Part shown: positions 1 through 9,947 of the stretch, piece after piece
How the letters are laid out: each line of letters opens with the position of its first letter
How positions within the stretch are numbered: position 1 is the first letter of the stretch
Assembly: GCA_039889245.1 (NCBI GenBank)
Contig: JAZGVH010000002.1
Span: 1,860,001 to 1,924,000 of the forward strand
Reading direction: 5' to 3'
Source of the DNA: Dermatophilaceae bacterium Soc4.6
Lineage (GTDB): Bacteria > Actinomycetota > Actinomycetes > Actinomycetales > Dermatophilaceae
DNA length: 64,000 nt
Notes under the pieces: generated by a model
The model's database searches: none
Told to the model about the DNA's origin: nothing
What the model saw: the letters and a program-made list of their open reading frames with translations, nothing else
Program-made: the position numbers and the translations under genes

Positions 1-360
1 CTCCAGCACGAACAACCGGGCGAGGACGGCGGACAGGTCGGCGTCGTCCGCCACCTCGACCCGCTCGTCATCGAGGGCCAGGTCGGCCGCACCGTCCGCC
101 ATGGCGAGCAGGCGCAGCACCTGGACGGCCCCGATCTTCGGAGCGACGCGCACCACGAGGTCGCCGCGCGCTACTGCCCCCACTGAGTACTCGGCCGTCA
201 CCTTCCAGCCCAGCTCGTGCGGGGTGGCCTTCACCAGCTGCGTCGTGTTGAGCGCAGCGGCCTCCGCGGTGGTGAGGTCGACCGGGTACAGCGTCTGTCC
301 CTCGGACAGCCGCTCCAGGTCACTGCGGCTCGGCAACCGCCTCACCCACTGGGGTGGCAC
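1..360 (-). CDS. mcrC: McrC-like subunit, N-terminal part only (runs off the window)
   Basis: Reading the minus strand from a GTG at 360 gives an open frame to the window edge. After a short leader it reads LSEGQTLYPVDL and later VRVAPKIGAVQVLRLLAMADG. The second stretch matches the McrC N-terminal pattern of a beta strand followed by PKIG and a leucine-rich helix. In McrBC systems McrC activates the McrB GTPase and carries a C-terminal PD-(D/E)XK nuclease, which would lie outside the window. The frame is closed by a TAG just upstream of 360, so the start cannot be much earlier. It overlaps the 3' end of the McrB gene by about 40 bases, as expected for a co-translated pair. The family call rests on about 120 residues plus context. 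Confidence 0.75.
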   Translation of the reverse strand, partial: MPPQWVRRLPSRSDLERLSEGQTLYPVDLTTAEAAALNTTQLVKATPHELGWKVTAEYSVGAVARGDLVVRVAPKIGAVQVLRLLAMADGAADLALDDERVEVADDADLSAVLARLFVLE

Positions 361-3013
361 CGGTGCCGGCTAGGCCGAGCTCGCGCACCCATGCGGGGAA
401 CGGGTACCAGGCGTCGACCTGCGCGTGCTTGCCATAGTGGTGCTCGACCAGCATCGGGCGCAGCTCACGGCGCCAGAGCCGGTCTAGCGCCGCCGGGGTC
501 TCGACGCCCTCTCGCATGAAGTACGACGGGCCGAAGGCCAGCGCAGGGTCCAAGCCACGCTTGGACATCTCGGCGTTGAGGCGGTCGCGAAGGTCGGCCA
601 GCTGCGTCGGGCGGCCGGTGGCCGCGCACCAGCGGTGGAGCATTCCCGTCAAGGCTGGCTCATCCGAGCCCATCGAGAGGAACACGAACCGGCGTCGCAT
701 CGCCGCGTCGAGCAGCGCGATCGAGCGGTCGGCGGTGTTCATCGTGCCGATGACGAACAGGTTGGGCGGAAGCGAGAAGCGCTCTCCCGCGCTGTACAGC
801 AGCTCAACCTCGGCCCCGCGGTACTCCAAGAGGAAGTAAAGCTCGCCGAAGACCTTCGCGATGTTCGCGCGGTTGATCTCGTCGATGACCAGCACGAACG
901 GCTTTCCCGGCGCGTTGCGGGCCTCGTCCGCGATGCGCTTGAGCGGCCCAGGTGTCACCGTCAGGGACGCTCCGCCAGCGTCCGAAGTCGCTACCGGCCG
1001 GAATCCCTCGACGAAGTCCTCGTAGGAGTACGTCGGGTGGAACTGCACCAGCGCCGACTGGGCCTCCGTCAGTCCGCAAGCCTCGAGAAGTGCCTGCACC
1101 AGGTACGTCTTGCCCGTGCCTGGCGGCCCCTCCAGCACCACCTGCCGGCGCTCATTGAGGCTGAGCAACAGCTCCTCGACCCACGACGAGTCCGCGTGAT
1201 GTAGCTTCTCCGCCAGCTCCTTCTCGTCGCAGGCCAGTACGGCGACCTCGACCGTGACCGGCTCGTCCTCGGTCTGCTCCGGATCAGTGACGGATGAGGC
1301 CAGAAGCTCGTCCATCTCACCGTCGCCTGGTTGGGTCAGCTCGTCGTCGCTGCCCGTGAGCTCCTCGAGAGGTCCGGCAAGATCAGTCAGGTCGAGGACG
1401 TCTTCACCCTTGAACCGCACTCGTGTCCGGATGCTGCCCGGCAGTGCCTTCACATCAGGAGCGACGTCGGCATACCAGCTGACTCCGCGCGTCAGAAGCG
1501 TCATCCCTCCGATGGACTGGAGCCGTGCCGCCTCGTCCAGCAGCCAACCCAACCGGAGCGCTCCGCCGTCGACGGTGGCGACGAGGTCGCCTCCCTTCAT
1601 CCCGAGTGCGAAGGAGAGCACGTCGCGCTTCTTGGCCTCCCGCTTCACCACCTGAAGGTCCCCGTAGTGCTCGTCCACCAGGTCGCCCAATGACTTCTGG
1701 GTCGGCTCCTTGGGCAGCTGGGTCAGCTTGCCGACGGTGATCGACACGATCCCCTGCCGCACCCAGGTGGGGACCCGGTTCTGCTGGTCGACCTCGCCGC
1801 GGACCAGCCAGGCCCGCTGCCCTCCGTCGTCACTCCACGCTTGGAGCAGCGGCGCCTGGTCGTAGCGAACCGCCGCGCCATCAGCTTCAGCCTGCAGTCG
1901 CAGCGTGACCGTCTTCAGGTCCTTCTCCACGTCCCCAGTCGACTCGCCGGGCTCGGTGCCAAGCGCAGCCACGATCGCCTGTCGGTCGGCTGGCCGCAGC
2001 ACAGTCGTGAACGAGGCCGGGTGGACGACGACGCACAGCAGCGCCGCGACGCGCTGATCGACACCCGGTGCTGCGGCGGCCAGGTCCCGAAACGCCCAGG
2101 GGTCGTCCCAGACCGCGTCACGCGTCTCAGCAGGCTGCTCATGCCAGTGCACCACGAGGTTCGCGAAGGATGACAGCATCAGCCACGGTGTCGCGATGAG
2201 TGCCTGACCGGCATGAACGAAGCCCTGTTCCAGGTGTGCAGACATCCTCCACGGCAGGCCGGGCGGCAGCTCTTTCGTGAGCAGCAGCGGACTGCGGACC
2301 CGGGCACGCTTCGTGGAGCCCCGCATGTCGCTGATGGGTGCGACAAGCAACACCCACATCTCGGCAGCGAGCACTCGTGCCGTGTCGAGCGCCAGCCCGG
2401 GCATTGGACCCGCCGGCGTCGGCTCTGCTGCCAAGTAGTCGCGCGCTGCGGTGGCGGCGTCGTGACTCCAGACGTTGACGCCGGGGACGAGTGCCGAGCC
2501 GCCGGAACGCCATGCCGCGATCACCGGCTCGGTGGACATCCGCGCGTGACTGAAACCGGTCCCGTCGTGTACGACCTGAGATGCGGTGTCGACCGAGGCA
2601 GGAGTCAGCGGAGCCTTCCGGAGGGCGTCCCAGTCGCGATAAGCCACGTCAGATGCTTCGTACAGCGACTGCGGGTCCGGGTGCTCGCCCAAGGCGTCCG
2701 CACCCTCCCTGGCTGCACGAAACCCGCCGTCGGACGTGGCGTGAAGCCAGCCGGCGTGCTCGTAGCTGGTCGTGAGCAGCCAGCTCATGTTGTTCCAGGC
2801 GCGAACTGCTCCGCTCTTCGTGACACTGCGGTCGTAGTCGTTGAGCGGCACCCGCGCCTCCGCCAGCGCCTGGAGCTTCGCCAACGGGATAGGCACCGGT
2901 TGCTGAAGCAGTTCCTCCAGCGCGGCCCGGAGCCTCAGTCGGTAGCGCTGGGTCCACTGCGGGTCCGGCGTCATGTGTGCCGTCGACGGAGCCGGGTCAG
3001 GCGTGATGGTCAT
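320..3013 (-). CDS. mcrB: McrB-like AAA+ GTPase (897 aa)
   Basis: Motor subunit of a modification-dependent (type IV) restriction enzyme. The C-terminal third has Walker A GPPGTGKT near residue 628, a Walker B region reading VLVIDEINRANIAKVFGEL, and the McrB signature MNTADRS near residue 757, followed by an arginine finger region (AMRRRFVF). The first ~600 residues are a long unassigned region, larger than the DNA-recognition domain of E. coli McrB, and may hold a different DNA- or protein-binding module. An acidic linker (SDDELTQPGDGEMDELL) separates it from the AAA+ domain. The ATG at 3013 overlaps the methyltransferase stop (ATGA). Known McrB proteins hydrolyse GTP and pair with McrC, which follows here. 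Finding it last but one in an operon with a methyltransferase and two helicases is unusual. Confidence 0.88.
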   Translation of the reverse strand: MTITPDPAPSTAHMTPDPQWTQRYRLRLRAALEELLQQPVPIPLAKLQALAEARVPLNDYDRSVTKSGAVRAWNNMSWLLTTSYEHAGWLHATSDGGFRAAREGADALGEHPDPQSLYEASDVAYRDWDALRKAPLTPASVDTASQVVHDGTGFSHARMSTEPVIAAWRSGGSALVPGVNVWSHDAATAARDYLAAEPTPAGPMPGLALDTARVLAAEMWVLLVAPISDMRGSTKRARVRSPLLLTKELPPGLPWRMSAHLEQGFVHAGQALIATPWLMLSSFANLVVHWHEQPAETRDAVWDDPWAFRDLAAAAPGVDQRVAALLCVVVHPASFTTVLRPADRQAIVAALGTEPGESTGDVEKDLKTVTLRLQAEADGAAVRYDQAPLLQAWSDDGGQRAWLVRGEVDQQNRVPTWVRQGIVSITVGKLTQLPKEPTQKSLGDLVDEHYGDLQVVKREAKKRDVLSFALGMKGGDLVATVDGGALRLGWLLDEAARLQSIGGMTLLTRGVSWYADVAPDVKALPGSIRTRVRFKGEDVLDLTDLAGPLEELTGSDDELTQPGDGEMDELLASSVTDPEQTEDEPVTVEVAVLACDEKELAEKLHHADSSWVEELLLSLNERRQVVLEGPPGTGKTYLVQALLEACGLTEAQSALVQFHPTYSYEDFVEGFRPVATSDAGGASLTVTPGPLKRIADEARNAPGKPFVLVIDEINRANIAKVFGELYFLLEYRGAEVELLYSAGERFSLPPNLFVIGTMNTADRSIALLDAAMRRRFVFLSMGSDEPALTGMLHRWCAATGRPTQLADLRDRLNAEMSKRGLDPALAFGPSYFMREGVETPAALDRLWRRELRPMLVEHHYGKHAQVDAWYPFPAWVRELGLAGTGATPVGEAVAEPQ

Positions 3014-6000
3014 GCCGACCTCTCAGTGCGTGCCGGCCACGGTCGTTCGGGGTGGCGGAGACCCGCGCCGGGTGGCGGGTCGAGTGGGGAGACGAACTGG
3101 ACCCCGGTTGCAGCTGCTTCGGCGAAGGCGTCGTACGCGGCGAAGACAATCCGCTTGGTCCGGTACTCACCCAAATCGCGCATCTCGTACTTGGCCATCA
3201 CTACGAAAGAATCAAGGACATGCTCGGCTTCGGCCCGCGACAGGCCGTAGACGTGCAGCATCGCGGCGTCGAGCTCTGCAATCAGCTGAGCGCGGCGTTC
3301 CGGAATCCAACGGAATGGTGCGCCGACCGACGAGCCGGCGGGCCATGCCAGAACGTCGCGGGCGTAGCCGGCCATCCTGTGGCTGGTGTATGCCAGCTCC
3401 AACACCCTTGGCCGGACGAAGTCCGCAAGGGTCGCGTTCGCCCACAAGACAGGCTGGTCGAACGTCGAAGGGGTCGGGCAGGCGAGTTGCTTGACAATAA
3501 AATAGCTCATTCCCGTTCCGCTGAGCTTCTGGCGGGCCACGTAGTCGTAGGCCATTGACGACCATACCGCTTGAAGAAGCGGACCGTGAGTTGGGTTGAG
3601 GGGGAATGCCAGCGGAAACTTGTGCCCCACTGCAGAGACGGGCAAGGCGCTGGGTATGAAGCACCTATACTGTTCCGCCTTCGTGATGTCGCGCCAACCG
3701 AGCAGCCAATCCCGGTCCCACCAAACGGGCAGCGCTTTCAAAATTGCGTCCTCGTCGACCCAGTACCGGGCCATTACATCAGCGTCCGCATTATCGAGTT
3801 GCAGAGTAGTCAGGCGTGGTAACGACCCGAGGTTCAGCTGTGCTTGGGAAGCGTTCGCGTAGGTGGCAAGCCGGTTGTTCCAGTGGGACAGCATCTTGGC
3901 CTCGTACAATGGCGGCAGGGTCCGTTCCGACGTCTCCCACGCCCAGCCGCCATAGGCCAACCCCTCGTCGGCGCAGTCGGAGGCGGATCTAAATAGGCCG
4001 CTATCGTTGGCCATGTCGAACAGGCGCACGAAGGTAAGGTTCCAGGAGTTTGCGCCGCCATCCCGGATCAGGACCGGGTGCCGCCTGTAGCAGCCCAAGG
4101 TGATGTCGGCGTCCACCCGTGACCGGAATACGGGTAGCGTGCCGGTGTTGGGATTGAGCAGCAGCACTTCTTCTGGGGCTAGAACGAATCGGCTCAGGGG
4201 GATGTCCGCCACATGCCGCACAACGAAGGCCAACTGCACGTCCGTTACACGCGCTCCACCGGTCATCGACGTGACGGCGAACCGGAACGCGTGATGTACA
4301 CCAGCGAACATGCGTGACTCGTTGTCGAAGTCGTAGAAGGCAGCCAGTCGCGCGCTGCCCAACGTCTCAGCGAAGAAGGCCGCGGTAGTGGCGTCGGTCG
4401 CCAGCCCGGTGGGCGTGATGATACCGCTGCGCCCAGCGGAGGCAAGGACGCCACGGAAATGCTCGGCGAACACCTGATATGTGTTCACATCCCCCACGCC
4501 AGTGAGCGGGTACCGGCCACTGGTACGCATGAAGTGGCTCTCGGCTTCCGAGCGACGCTTGGCGTTGTTGAACTCCACGAAGAGGGCATGGCGCTCCCCG
4601 CCCTCCAGGGCTGCGATCCCCTTCTTGCGGGCCGCGGCGTTCTTGGCCATGGCGATGTCCTCGGCGCGTGTGGCGAAGAACTCCTGCTCCTGGAGCTTGA
4701 CTCTTTCCCAAGGTGGATTCCCAAGAATCGATGCAAAACCACCCGTCCACCCGTACGTATCGCCGACAGGGCCGCCGTCGGCCATGCCGAAAACGTCGGG
4801 GAACTCTAGGTGCCAGTGGAAAAGTCGGTGGCGGGCGGCTATGACACTGACCGCGTCCAGGACTGTCTTGTCGGCGGTTCCGGCGGCGACGTCGTCCACG
4901 ACGGTGGTGGTGATCGGGACCGAGGTTGGGCTCTTCTCCACGAGGAACGCGGCGCACCAGGCGTCGGCGGCCAGGCGATGGCGTTCGCTCTCTAGGTCGT
5001 CTTCGAGGGTGGCATAGCGCTGGGCCGCGAAGGTGACCTCGGCAAGAGTGGCGGCAGCCCGCAGCGCCTGATTAACCTCAGCGGTGACAGTGCGGGCGTG
5101 AGCCGGGTCTAGGTCGACAGCGCCGTCGCTGAAAAGGTCGTCACCGCCGCGATTTGCGCGCTCGGCCTTGTTGGCCCTCCTCCACCGGGCGGCGACGGCC
5201 TTGTCATCACCAGTAAGGGCGGTGAAGGCATCGTCCGGGACGCCGTCTCTTAGGAGGGCCGGGGTGGCGCCAAGAAGGGCGTTGCCGACCTTGATGTGGT
5301 GGTCGAGGAACGACAGCGGCTTGCCGGGGGTCATCGCGGTAAGCCAGAGGCTGACTTTCGCGAGGTCGGCGGCCATCGGGTTGAGGTCAACCCCGTAGAG
5401 GCAGCTGCCGACCACGTCGTGGAGGGCGTCGGAGTAGTCGGTGGGCGTGGGGTCGAGCTCGCCGGTGCGCGCCACCGCTAGCCGCAGTGCGATCCGGCGG
5501 GCGGCAGCGACGAGGAAGTGCGCCGACCCGACCGCGGGGTCGCAGACCTTGAGGGCGAGCAGCGCCTCGGCCCGGTCCTCGGGTGTTCGGGTGCGTTTCT
5601 CGACGTCGTCCAGCACAGGGTCGAGCGCCGTGTCGAGGACGAGCTCGACAAGCTCGGACGGTGTGTAGTAGCTGCCGGAGGTCTTGCGGTCGTTGCCGGC
5701 CAGCGTTTCCATCGCGAACGTGTGGCTGAACGGGTCGTAGCGGGGCACGAGCTCCAGGAGCGACTCGTACACCGAGCCGAGTTCCTCGGCGCCGAGGTGG
5801 GCGAAGTCCACCATCCGCCGCAGCTCACCCTTCGGCTGCACCACAGACAGCGACCGGACGGCTGCGAGCAGCGCCGTGTTGGGGAGCCGGGATCCTGCCA
5901 GCACGTCGGCGGCGGTGGCGCTGAACAGGCCGCCGAGTCCCGGCAGTCCGAGGCGGGGCTCGCCGTCCGAGTGGGCGAGCGCGCTGAACACGAACGTCGA

Positions 6001-7074
6001 GGCCTGCCACAGATCGTCGTGACCGCTGCCGTGCCGCTTCAGCGCCAGGTCGCGCAGACGGGCCGAGGAGAAGTAGTCCTGGTAGCGATCCCGCTGGTCA
6101 GCGGTGGCATCCGGCGCCAGCAGTGCCCCACGGTCCTCAGCCACAGCCCAGAACAGCAGCCGGTAGACCGTCCGCAGCAAGGCGGCGTGGACGTCTGAGA
6201 GCTGGACAGAGCCGTCCGCGAGGGCCTGGCGCAGCGCGGAGTTCGGGGGGTGTTGGAGGAACCCCGTGCCAAGGGTCTCCAAGGCTCTCTCGACCCCGTC
6301 GCGGAGCAACGTCAGGGCGCGTACACCCTGGCCGATGGCCGTGGTACGCCACCGTTCTAACCAGCATGAGGCCGGAGTAGCGGGGCCGGCCGCTTCGACG
6401 CGAGACTCGTGAGCCAGCAGGTACAGCAGGGTGAACTCGGAGAAGAGCTCGGCGTCGAACATCGCCTCGAGGTCGAACTCGACGTAAGCGAACCCGGCCA
6501 GCGTGGTGGAGTCGCGCAACAGGCGCAGGGTCCGGCCGTTGGTGAGGATCGCCCACAGGAAGTCGTCGTTCCGGTTGAGCAGCTCCTGCACCATGGCGTG
6601 CGGGGCGCGCGCAGCGCCGGCGACGCCAGGGCTCCGCGCGTCGAGGGGCACGCCCCACCCGAGCTGGTGGATGGGATTGCTCCCCCACAGGTGGCTGACG
6701 GGGTACTGCTTGATCGCTGTCCCCTCGCCGGCAGTGAGCCCGCCGGCGGGGGTGACCGGGACCCTGCCGTAGCCGAGCTCGGCGAAGACCTGGCTGAGCC
6801 AGCGCTCGCGGGTGACCGCCACGGCCGGGTCGCCTGCAGCGAGCGCGGTGAGGTCATCACGGAAGCGTCGGTAGGTGGCGAGCAGGTGGGTCCAGGCGCG
6901 GGCAGCTGCTTCGCGGGGAGTCTCGGAGCCGAGGTGATAGTCGGTCCCCTTGAGGCCGTCGATGGTGCCAGCAAGCACGGCCGTGACGACGTCGTTGGGC
7001 AGCAGGCCGCCGACGACGCGGACGGTCGACAGGCGGGCGGCGCCGGTGGCGGCCGAAGTGTGCTGGGCGCTCAC
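3010..7074 (-). CDS. Large adenine-specific DNA methyltransferase (1354 aa), DrmMI/PglX/Eco57I type
   Basis: Probable N6-adenine DNA methyltransferase using SAM. The SAM-binding region reads CDPAVGSAHFLVAAARRIA at about residue 508, preceded by the YYTPSELVELVLDTAL helix seen in Eco57I/PglX enzymes. The catalytic motif NPPW is at about residue 785. A further conserved stretch, LYGVDLNPMAADLAKVSLWL, follows motif I. The N-terminal ~450 residues and the long C-terminal region probably serve target recognition. The ATG at 7074 overlaps the helicase stop by 4 bases, and its own stop overlaps the mcrB start. In DISARM class 1 (DrmMI) and BREX (PglX) such enzymes mark host DNA. By analogy it may mark self here, which is inference. 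No separate nuclease domain was recognised within it. Confidence 0.85.
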   Translation of the reverse strand: MSAQHTSAATGAARLSTVRVVGGLLPNDVVTAVLAGTIDGLKGTDYHLGSETPREAAARAWTHLLATYRRFRDDLTALAAGDPAVAVTRERWLSQVFAELGYGRVPVTPAGGLTAGEGTAIKQYPVSHLWGSNPIHQLGWGVPLDARSPGVAGAARAPHAMVQELLNRNDDFLWAILTNGRTLRLLRDSTTLAGFAYVEFDLEAMFDAELFSEFTLLYLLAHESRVEAAGPATPASCWLERWRTTAIGQGVRALTLLRDGVERALETLGTGFLQHPPNSALRQALADGSVQLSDVHAALLRTVYRLLFWAVAEDRGALLAPDATADQRDRYQDYFSSARLRDLALKRHGSGHDDLWQASTFVFSALAHSDGEPRLGLPGLGGLFSATAADVLAGSRLPNTALLAAVRSLSVVQPKGELRRMVDFAHLGAEELGSVYESLLELVPRYDPFSHTFAMETLAGNDRKTSGSYYTPSELVELVLDTALDPVLDDVEKRTRTPEDRAEALLALKVCDPAVGSAHFLVAAARRIALRLAVARTGELDPTPTDYSDALHDVVGSCLYGVDLNPMAADLAKVSLWLTAMTPGKPLSFLDHHIKVGNALLGATPALLRDGVPDDAFTALTGDDKAVAARWRRANKAERANRGGDDLFSDGAVDLDPAHARTVTAEVNQALRAAATLAEVTFAAQRYATLEDDLESERHRLAADAWCAAFLVEKSPTSVPITTTVVDDVAAGTADKTVLDAVSVIAARHRLFHWHLEFPDVFGMADGGPVGDTYGWTGGFASILGNPPWERVKLQEQEFFATRAEDIAMAKNAAARKKGIAALEGGERHALFVEFNNAKRRSEAESHFMRTSGRYPLTGVGDVNTYQVFAEHFRGVLASAGRSGIITPTGLATDATTAAFFAETLGSARLAAFYDFDNESRMFAGVHHAFRFAVTSMTGGARVTDVQLAFVVRHVADIPLSRFVLAPEEVLLLNPNTGTLPVFRSRVDADITLGCYRRHPVLIRDGGANSWNLTFVRLFDMANDSGLFRSASDCADEGLAYGGWAWETSERTLPPLYEAKMLSHWNNRLATYANASQAQLNLGSLPRLTTLQLDNADADVMARYWVDEDAILKALPVWWDRDWLLGWRDITKAEQYRCFIPSALPVSAVGHKFPLAFPLNPTHGPLLQAVWSSMAYDYVARQKLSGTGMSYFIVKQLACPTPSTFDQPVLWANATLADFVRPRVLELAYTSHRMAGYARDVLAWPAGSSVGAPFRWIPERRAQLIAELDAAMLHVYGLSRAEAEHVLDSFVVMAKYEMRDLGEYRTKRIVFAAYDAFAEAAATGVQFVSPLDPPPGAGLRHPERPWPARTERSA

Positions 7075-9947
7075 TGTGCGCCTCGCGTGGGCATGAGTAG
7101 CTGGACGCTAAGGATGTCGACGGGCTGCTGGGGGGTGACGCTCAGACCGCGGCGGGAGCGTTCGGCGTCCCTGGTGGAGCCGGCGCGGGCTCGCAGGTGC
7201 GCATCGAGGAGCCGCTGCGCGCGGTGCTCGGCCACCTGAGCCAGGACCGGCTGGAGGGCGCCCAACCCGGTGAGGACGCCACTCATCCACTGATGGGCAA
7301 CTGGAAGCGGCACGTTGCCAGCGGGCTGAGCGTCGACGAGGCGTTCGGCCTCGTCGTCGACGAGCCATGCAGCCGCGTCCGGGGCGCCCTCGAAGGCGAG
7401 GACGCAGGCGTCCTCGGCGACCTTCTGCTGAGGCCCGGATGGGGTCGGCAAGGTCAGGTGGAACCGCAACCGGACCAGCAAGAGGGTCGTGCGGGTGCGG
7501 ACGGCCTCGGTGAGCATCACGCCGGCGCGGCGAGCGGGTCGATCGTGGGGGGCAACGGTGGAATCCAGGGCGCTCTCGAGCACGTAACGGGCCAGCGCTT
7601 GCACGACTGGGTCCGTGCGGGCGATGACTGCGTGGCCGCGGTCTGCGGGTGGGTCGGCGTGAAACGGCAACGGGTCGTGCAGGCTGGGCGGGAGGCTGGT
7701 GCGGGCGCCGAGGGGCAGGGTGCCGGTCACTGCAGTGAACCCATCGTCCGTGCCGGTGATCGTGGAGCCGAGAGAGCGCAGAGAGGCGGTGAGGAACTGT
7801 CGGAGGTCGCCGTGAGATCCGAGGGCAGCGCGGACGTCCTCGACCTGCTGAGCGACCTCTTCGGGCTGGATGGTGTTCTGCGCGAATCGGGCCCGCGAGG
7901 CCTTCTCCTTCTCAGCTGCCGATGACCAAGCCTGCTCGAGCTCGGCGGCCTTGGCGTTGAGGTCGATGTCGAGCAGCAGCTGGTCACGAGACGACTCCCC
8001 GCGAAGCAGCAGCCCCTCGGCGAGTGCGTCGATGAGTCCCTGACCATCACCGGGGATCGGCACGGCGACGCCGGTGGCCTTGGCGATGGCGCGGTGGCGG
8101 CGGATGAGGACGTCCAGGACGATCCCGTCGATGCCGTTGTCTTCGCCGTAGAGAGTGATGGCACGGACGATGTCTTTGCGCTGGAGGTAGCGGTCGACGC
8201 GGCCCTCACGCTGCTCGTGTCGGGTCGGGTTCCAGCACAAGTCGTAGTGGACGACCGCCGAGAAGCCCTGCTGGAGGTTGACGCCTTCGGACAGGCAGTC
8301 GGTGGCGATGAGGACGTGCATGCCGTCGGTGGCGGTGAGCTCGGCGACACGACGTTCGCGCTCAGAGGGTGGAAGCTGTCCCGTGACGCTGATGACCGTC
8401 ACTGGGGCGGTTTTGGTGCCCAGCGTGCCTGCGAGGTGCTCGGCGACGTAGTGGGCGGTGTCGATGAAGCGGCAGAAGACGATGGGGTTGTCGCCGCCGG
8501 CGAGCAGCGTCTTCACCTGCTGGGTGAGACTGCCGAGCTTGCGGTCCTGAACGGGGCCTTGGAGCTGGGCGGCGCGGTTGGCGAAGTCCAGCAGGCGTCG
8601 GCGCTCGGTGGCGCTGGGCGTGGTGGCTACGTCGGTCCCCATCTCAGCGTCGGTCTCCACCAGGGCGCCGGGGGTAGTGTCCATCCCCTCGAGCGACTCG
8701 TCGTCGCTCTCGTCGAGAACGGCCGCGCGGCCGAGGATGTCGGCCTCGGCGACGGTGGTGGCTTCGCTGTTGGCGGCGCGGGTGCGCAGGGTGGCCTCGG
8801 CGGCGCGAGGGCTGGAGGCCAGTGCGCGGAGCAACGCCAGGACGGACCACCAGCGCACCCGAGCCTTGGCACTGCCGGCGTCTTGCTGGACCTGGTCGCG
8901 CGCGTAGGCGAGGACGTCGTCGAACAGGTCGCGGTAGGCCGGCGACAGGCTGTACGCCACGTCGAGGGTGAGTCGGTCTTTGGGAAAGGGGGTGTCTTCG
9001 TCGAGGTAGCGGCGGATGTCGCCGCGGCGTCGCTGCACGAAGTGTCCGGCGAGCAGCTCGCGACCCTTGGTGCTGGTCAGGTCGGCGGTGCCGAGGTCGG
9101 GGTGGAGAAGGCCGACCAGGTTGGCGAAAGCCTCGTCGTCGCCCGAGTGTGGGGTCGCTGTGGCGAGGATGAGGTGGCGACTCTTGTCCGCGGCGAGCTC
9201 GCGCAGCAGCTCGTAGCGCTGGTGGCGGCCCCTCTGGCCGATACCGGAGCCCGCGACGTTGTTGTGGGCCTCATCCACGATGACCAGCTCGGGGCAGCGG
9301 AGCAAGAACTCGTGGCGGCGGCGGTCTGACTTGATGAAGTCGGTGGAGACGATGACGTGTGGGTAGCGGTCGAAGAGCGACTCGTTCATCATCAGGCCGC
9401 GCTCGAGGCTTTTCACGGTGCTGGTCAGCAGCAGGACGGCGTCGATACCGAACTTCGTCGAGAGTTCGCGCTGCCACTGCTCGGCGAGGGCCGGCGAGCA
9501 CAGCACCGCCATCCGCTGAGCCGAGCCTTGGGCGAGGAGCTCGACGGCGATGAGGCCGGCCTCGACGGTCTTGCCGATGCCGACGTCGTCGGCGATCAGG
9601 AGGCGGACGACGTCTTGCCGCAAGGCCATGAGCAAGGGGACGTACTGGTAGCTGCGCGGGCTGACCGAGATGCCGGCGAGCGACCGAAACGGTCCGGCGC
9701 TGGAGGTGAACCCGACGCGCAGTGCGGTGCGCAGCAGGGCGGTGGAGGTGCTGTCTCCGAGGTCGTCAAGGGTTGGGATCGGGAAGGTGGCGGCTTCAAC
9801 GCCTTCGTCGGGGAAGACCCCTGCGACATCGGCGCTGCCGCCGCCGAGTGGCTGAAGGAGCATGAAGTCGGACGTGGTGCCGGGGAGGACAACCCACTCC
9901 CGGCCGCGGGCGCGGACCAGGCTGCCTACGGCGTGCGAGGTGCTCAT
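7071..9947 (-). CDS. SNF2-family helicase, DrmD-like (958 aa)
   Basis: ATP-dependent DNA translocase of the SNF2 superfamily. Visible motifs are the Walker A stretch ADDVGIGKTVEAG around residue 117, VDEAHNN (motif II, DEAH) around residue 222, LATATPHSG (motif III), and a C-terminal helicase domain with ATDCLSEGVNLQQ and REGRVDR (motifs V/VI) around residues 545-585. Size and motif style match the DrmD helicase of class 1 DISARM. An ATG at 9947 is preferred over an upstream in-frame start because it overlaps the preceding stop as ATGA, the pattern used throughout this operon; the upstream extension would run about 30 codons into the previous gene. It is followed by the methyltransferase, and DrmD-DrmMI adjacency is the rule in class 1 DISARM. 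Confidence 0.85.
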   Translation of the reverse strand: MSTSHAVGSLVRARGREWVVLPGTTSDFMLLQPLGGGSADVAGVFPDEGVEAATFPIPTLDDLGDSTSTALLRTALRVGFTSSAGPFRSLAGISVSPRSYQYVPLLMALRQDVVRLLIADDVGIGKTVEAGLIAVELLAQGSAQRMAVLCSPALAEQWQRELSTKFGIDAVLLLTSTVKSLERGLMMNESLFDRYPHVIVSTDFIKSDRRRHEFLLRCPELVIVDEAHNNVAGSGIGQRGRHQRYELLRELAADKSRHLILATATPHSGDDEAFANLVGLLHPDLGTADLTSTKGRELLAGHFVQRRRGDIRRYLDEDTPFPKDRLTLDVAYSLSPAYRDLFDDVLAYARDQVQQDAGSAKARVRWWSVLALLRALASSPRAAEATLRTRAANSEATTVAEADILGRAAVLDESDDESLEGMDTTPGALVETDAEMGTDVATTPSATERRRLLDFANRAAQLQGPVQDRKLGSLTQQVKTLLAGGDNPIVFCRFIDTAHYVAEHLAGTLGTKTAPVTVISVTGQLPPSERERRVAELTATDGMHVLIATDCLSEGVNLQQGFSAVVHYDLCWNPTRHEQREGRVDRYLQRKDIVRAITLYGEDNGIDGIVLDVLIRRHRAIAKATGVAVPIPGDGQGLIDALAEGLLLRGESSRDQLLLDIDLNAKAAELEQAWSSAAEKEKASRARFAQNTIQPEEVAQQVEDVRAALGSHGDLRQFLTASLRSLGSTITGTDDGFTAVTGTLPLGARTSLPPSLHDPLPFHADPPADRGHAVIARTDPVVQALARYVLESALDSTVAPHDRPARRAGVMLTEAVRTRTTLLLVRLRFHLTLPTPSGPQQKVAEDACVLAFEGAPDAAAWLVDDEAERLVDAQPAGNVPLPVAHQWMSGVLTGLGALQPVLAQVAEHRAQRLLDAHLRARAGSTRDAERSRRGLSVTPQQPVDILSVQLLMPTRGAQ

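Noticed and set aside
8094-9329. Long plus-strand open frame opposite the SNF2 helicase (and similar frames at 10085-11986 and 13076-14206)
   Set aside because: These are high-GC shadow frames of genuine minus-strand helicase genes, with low-complexity Gly/Ala/Val composition and no motifs.
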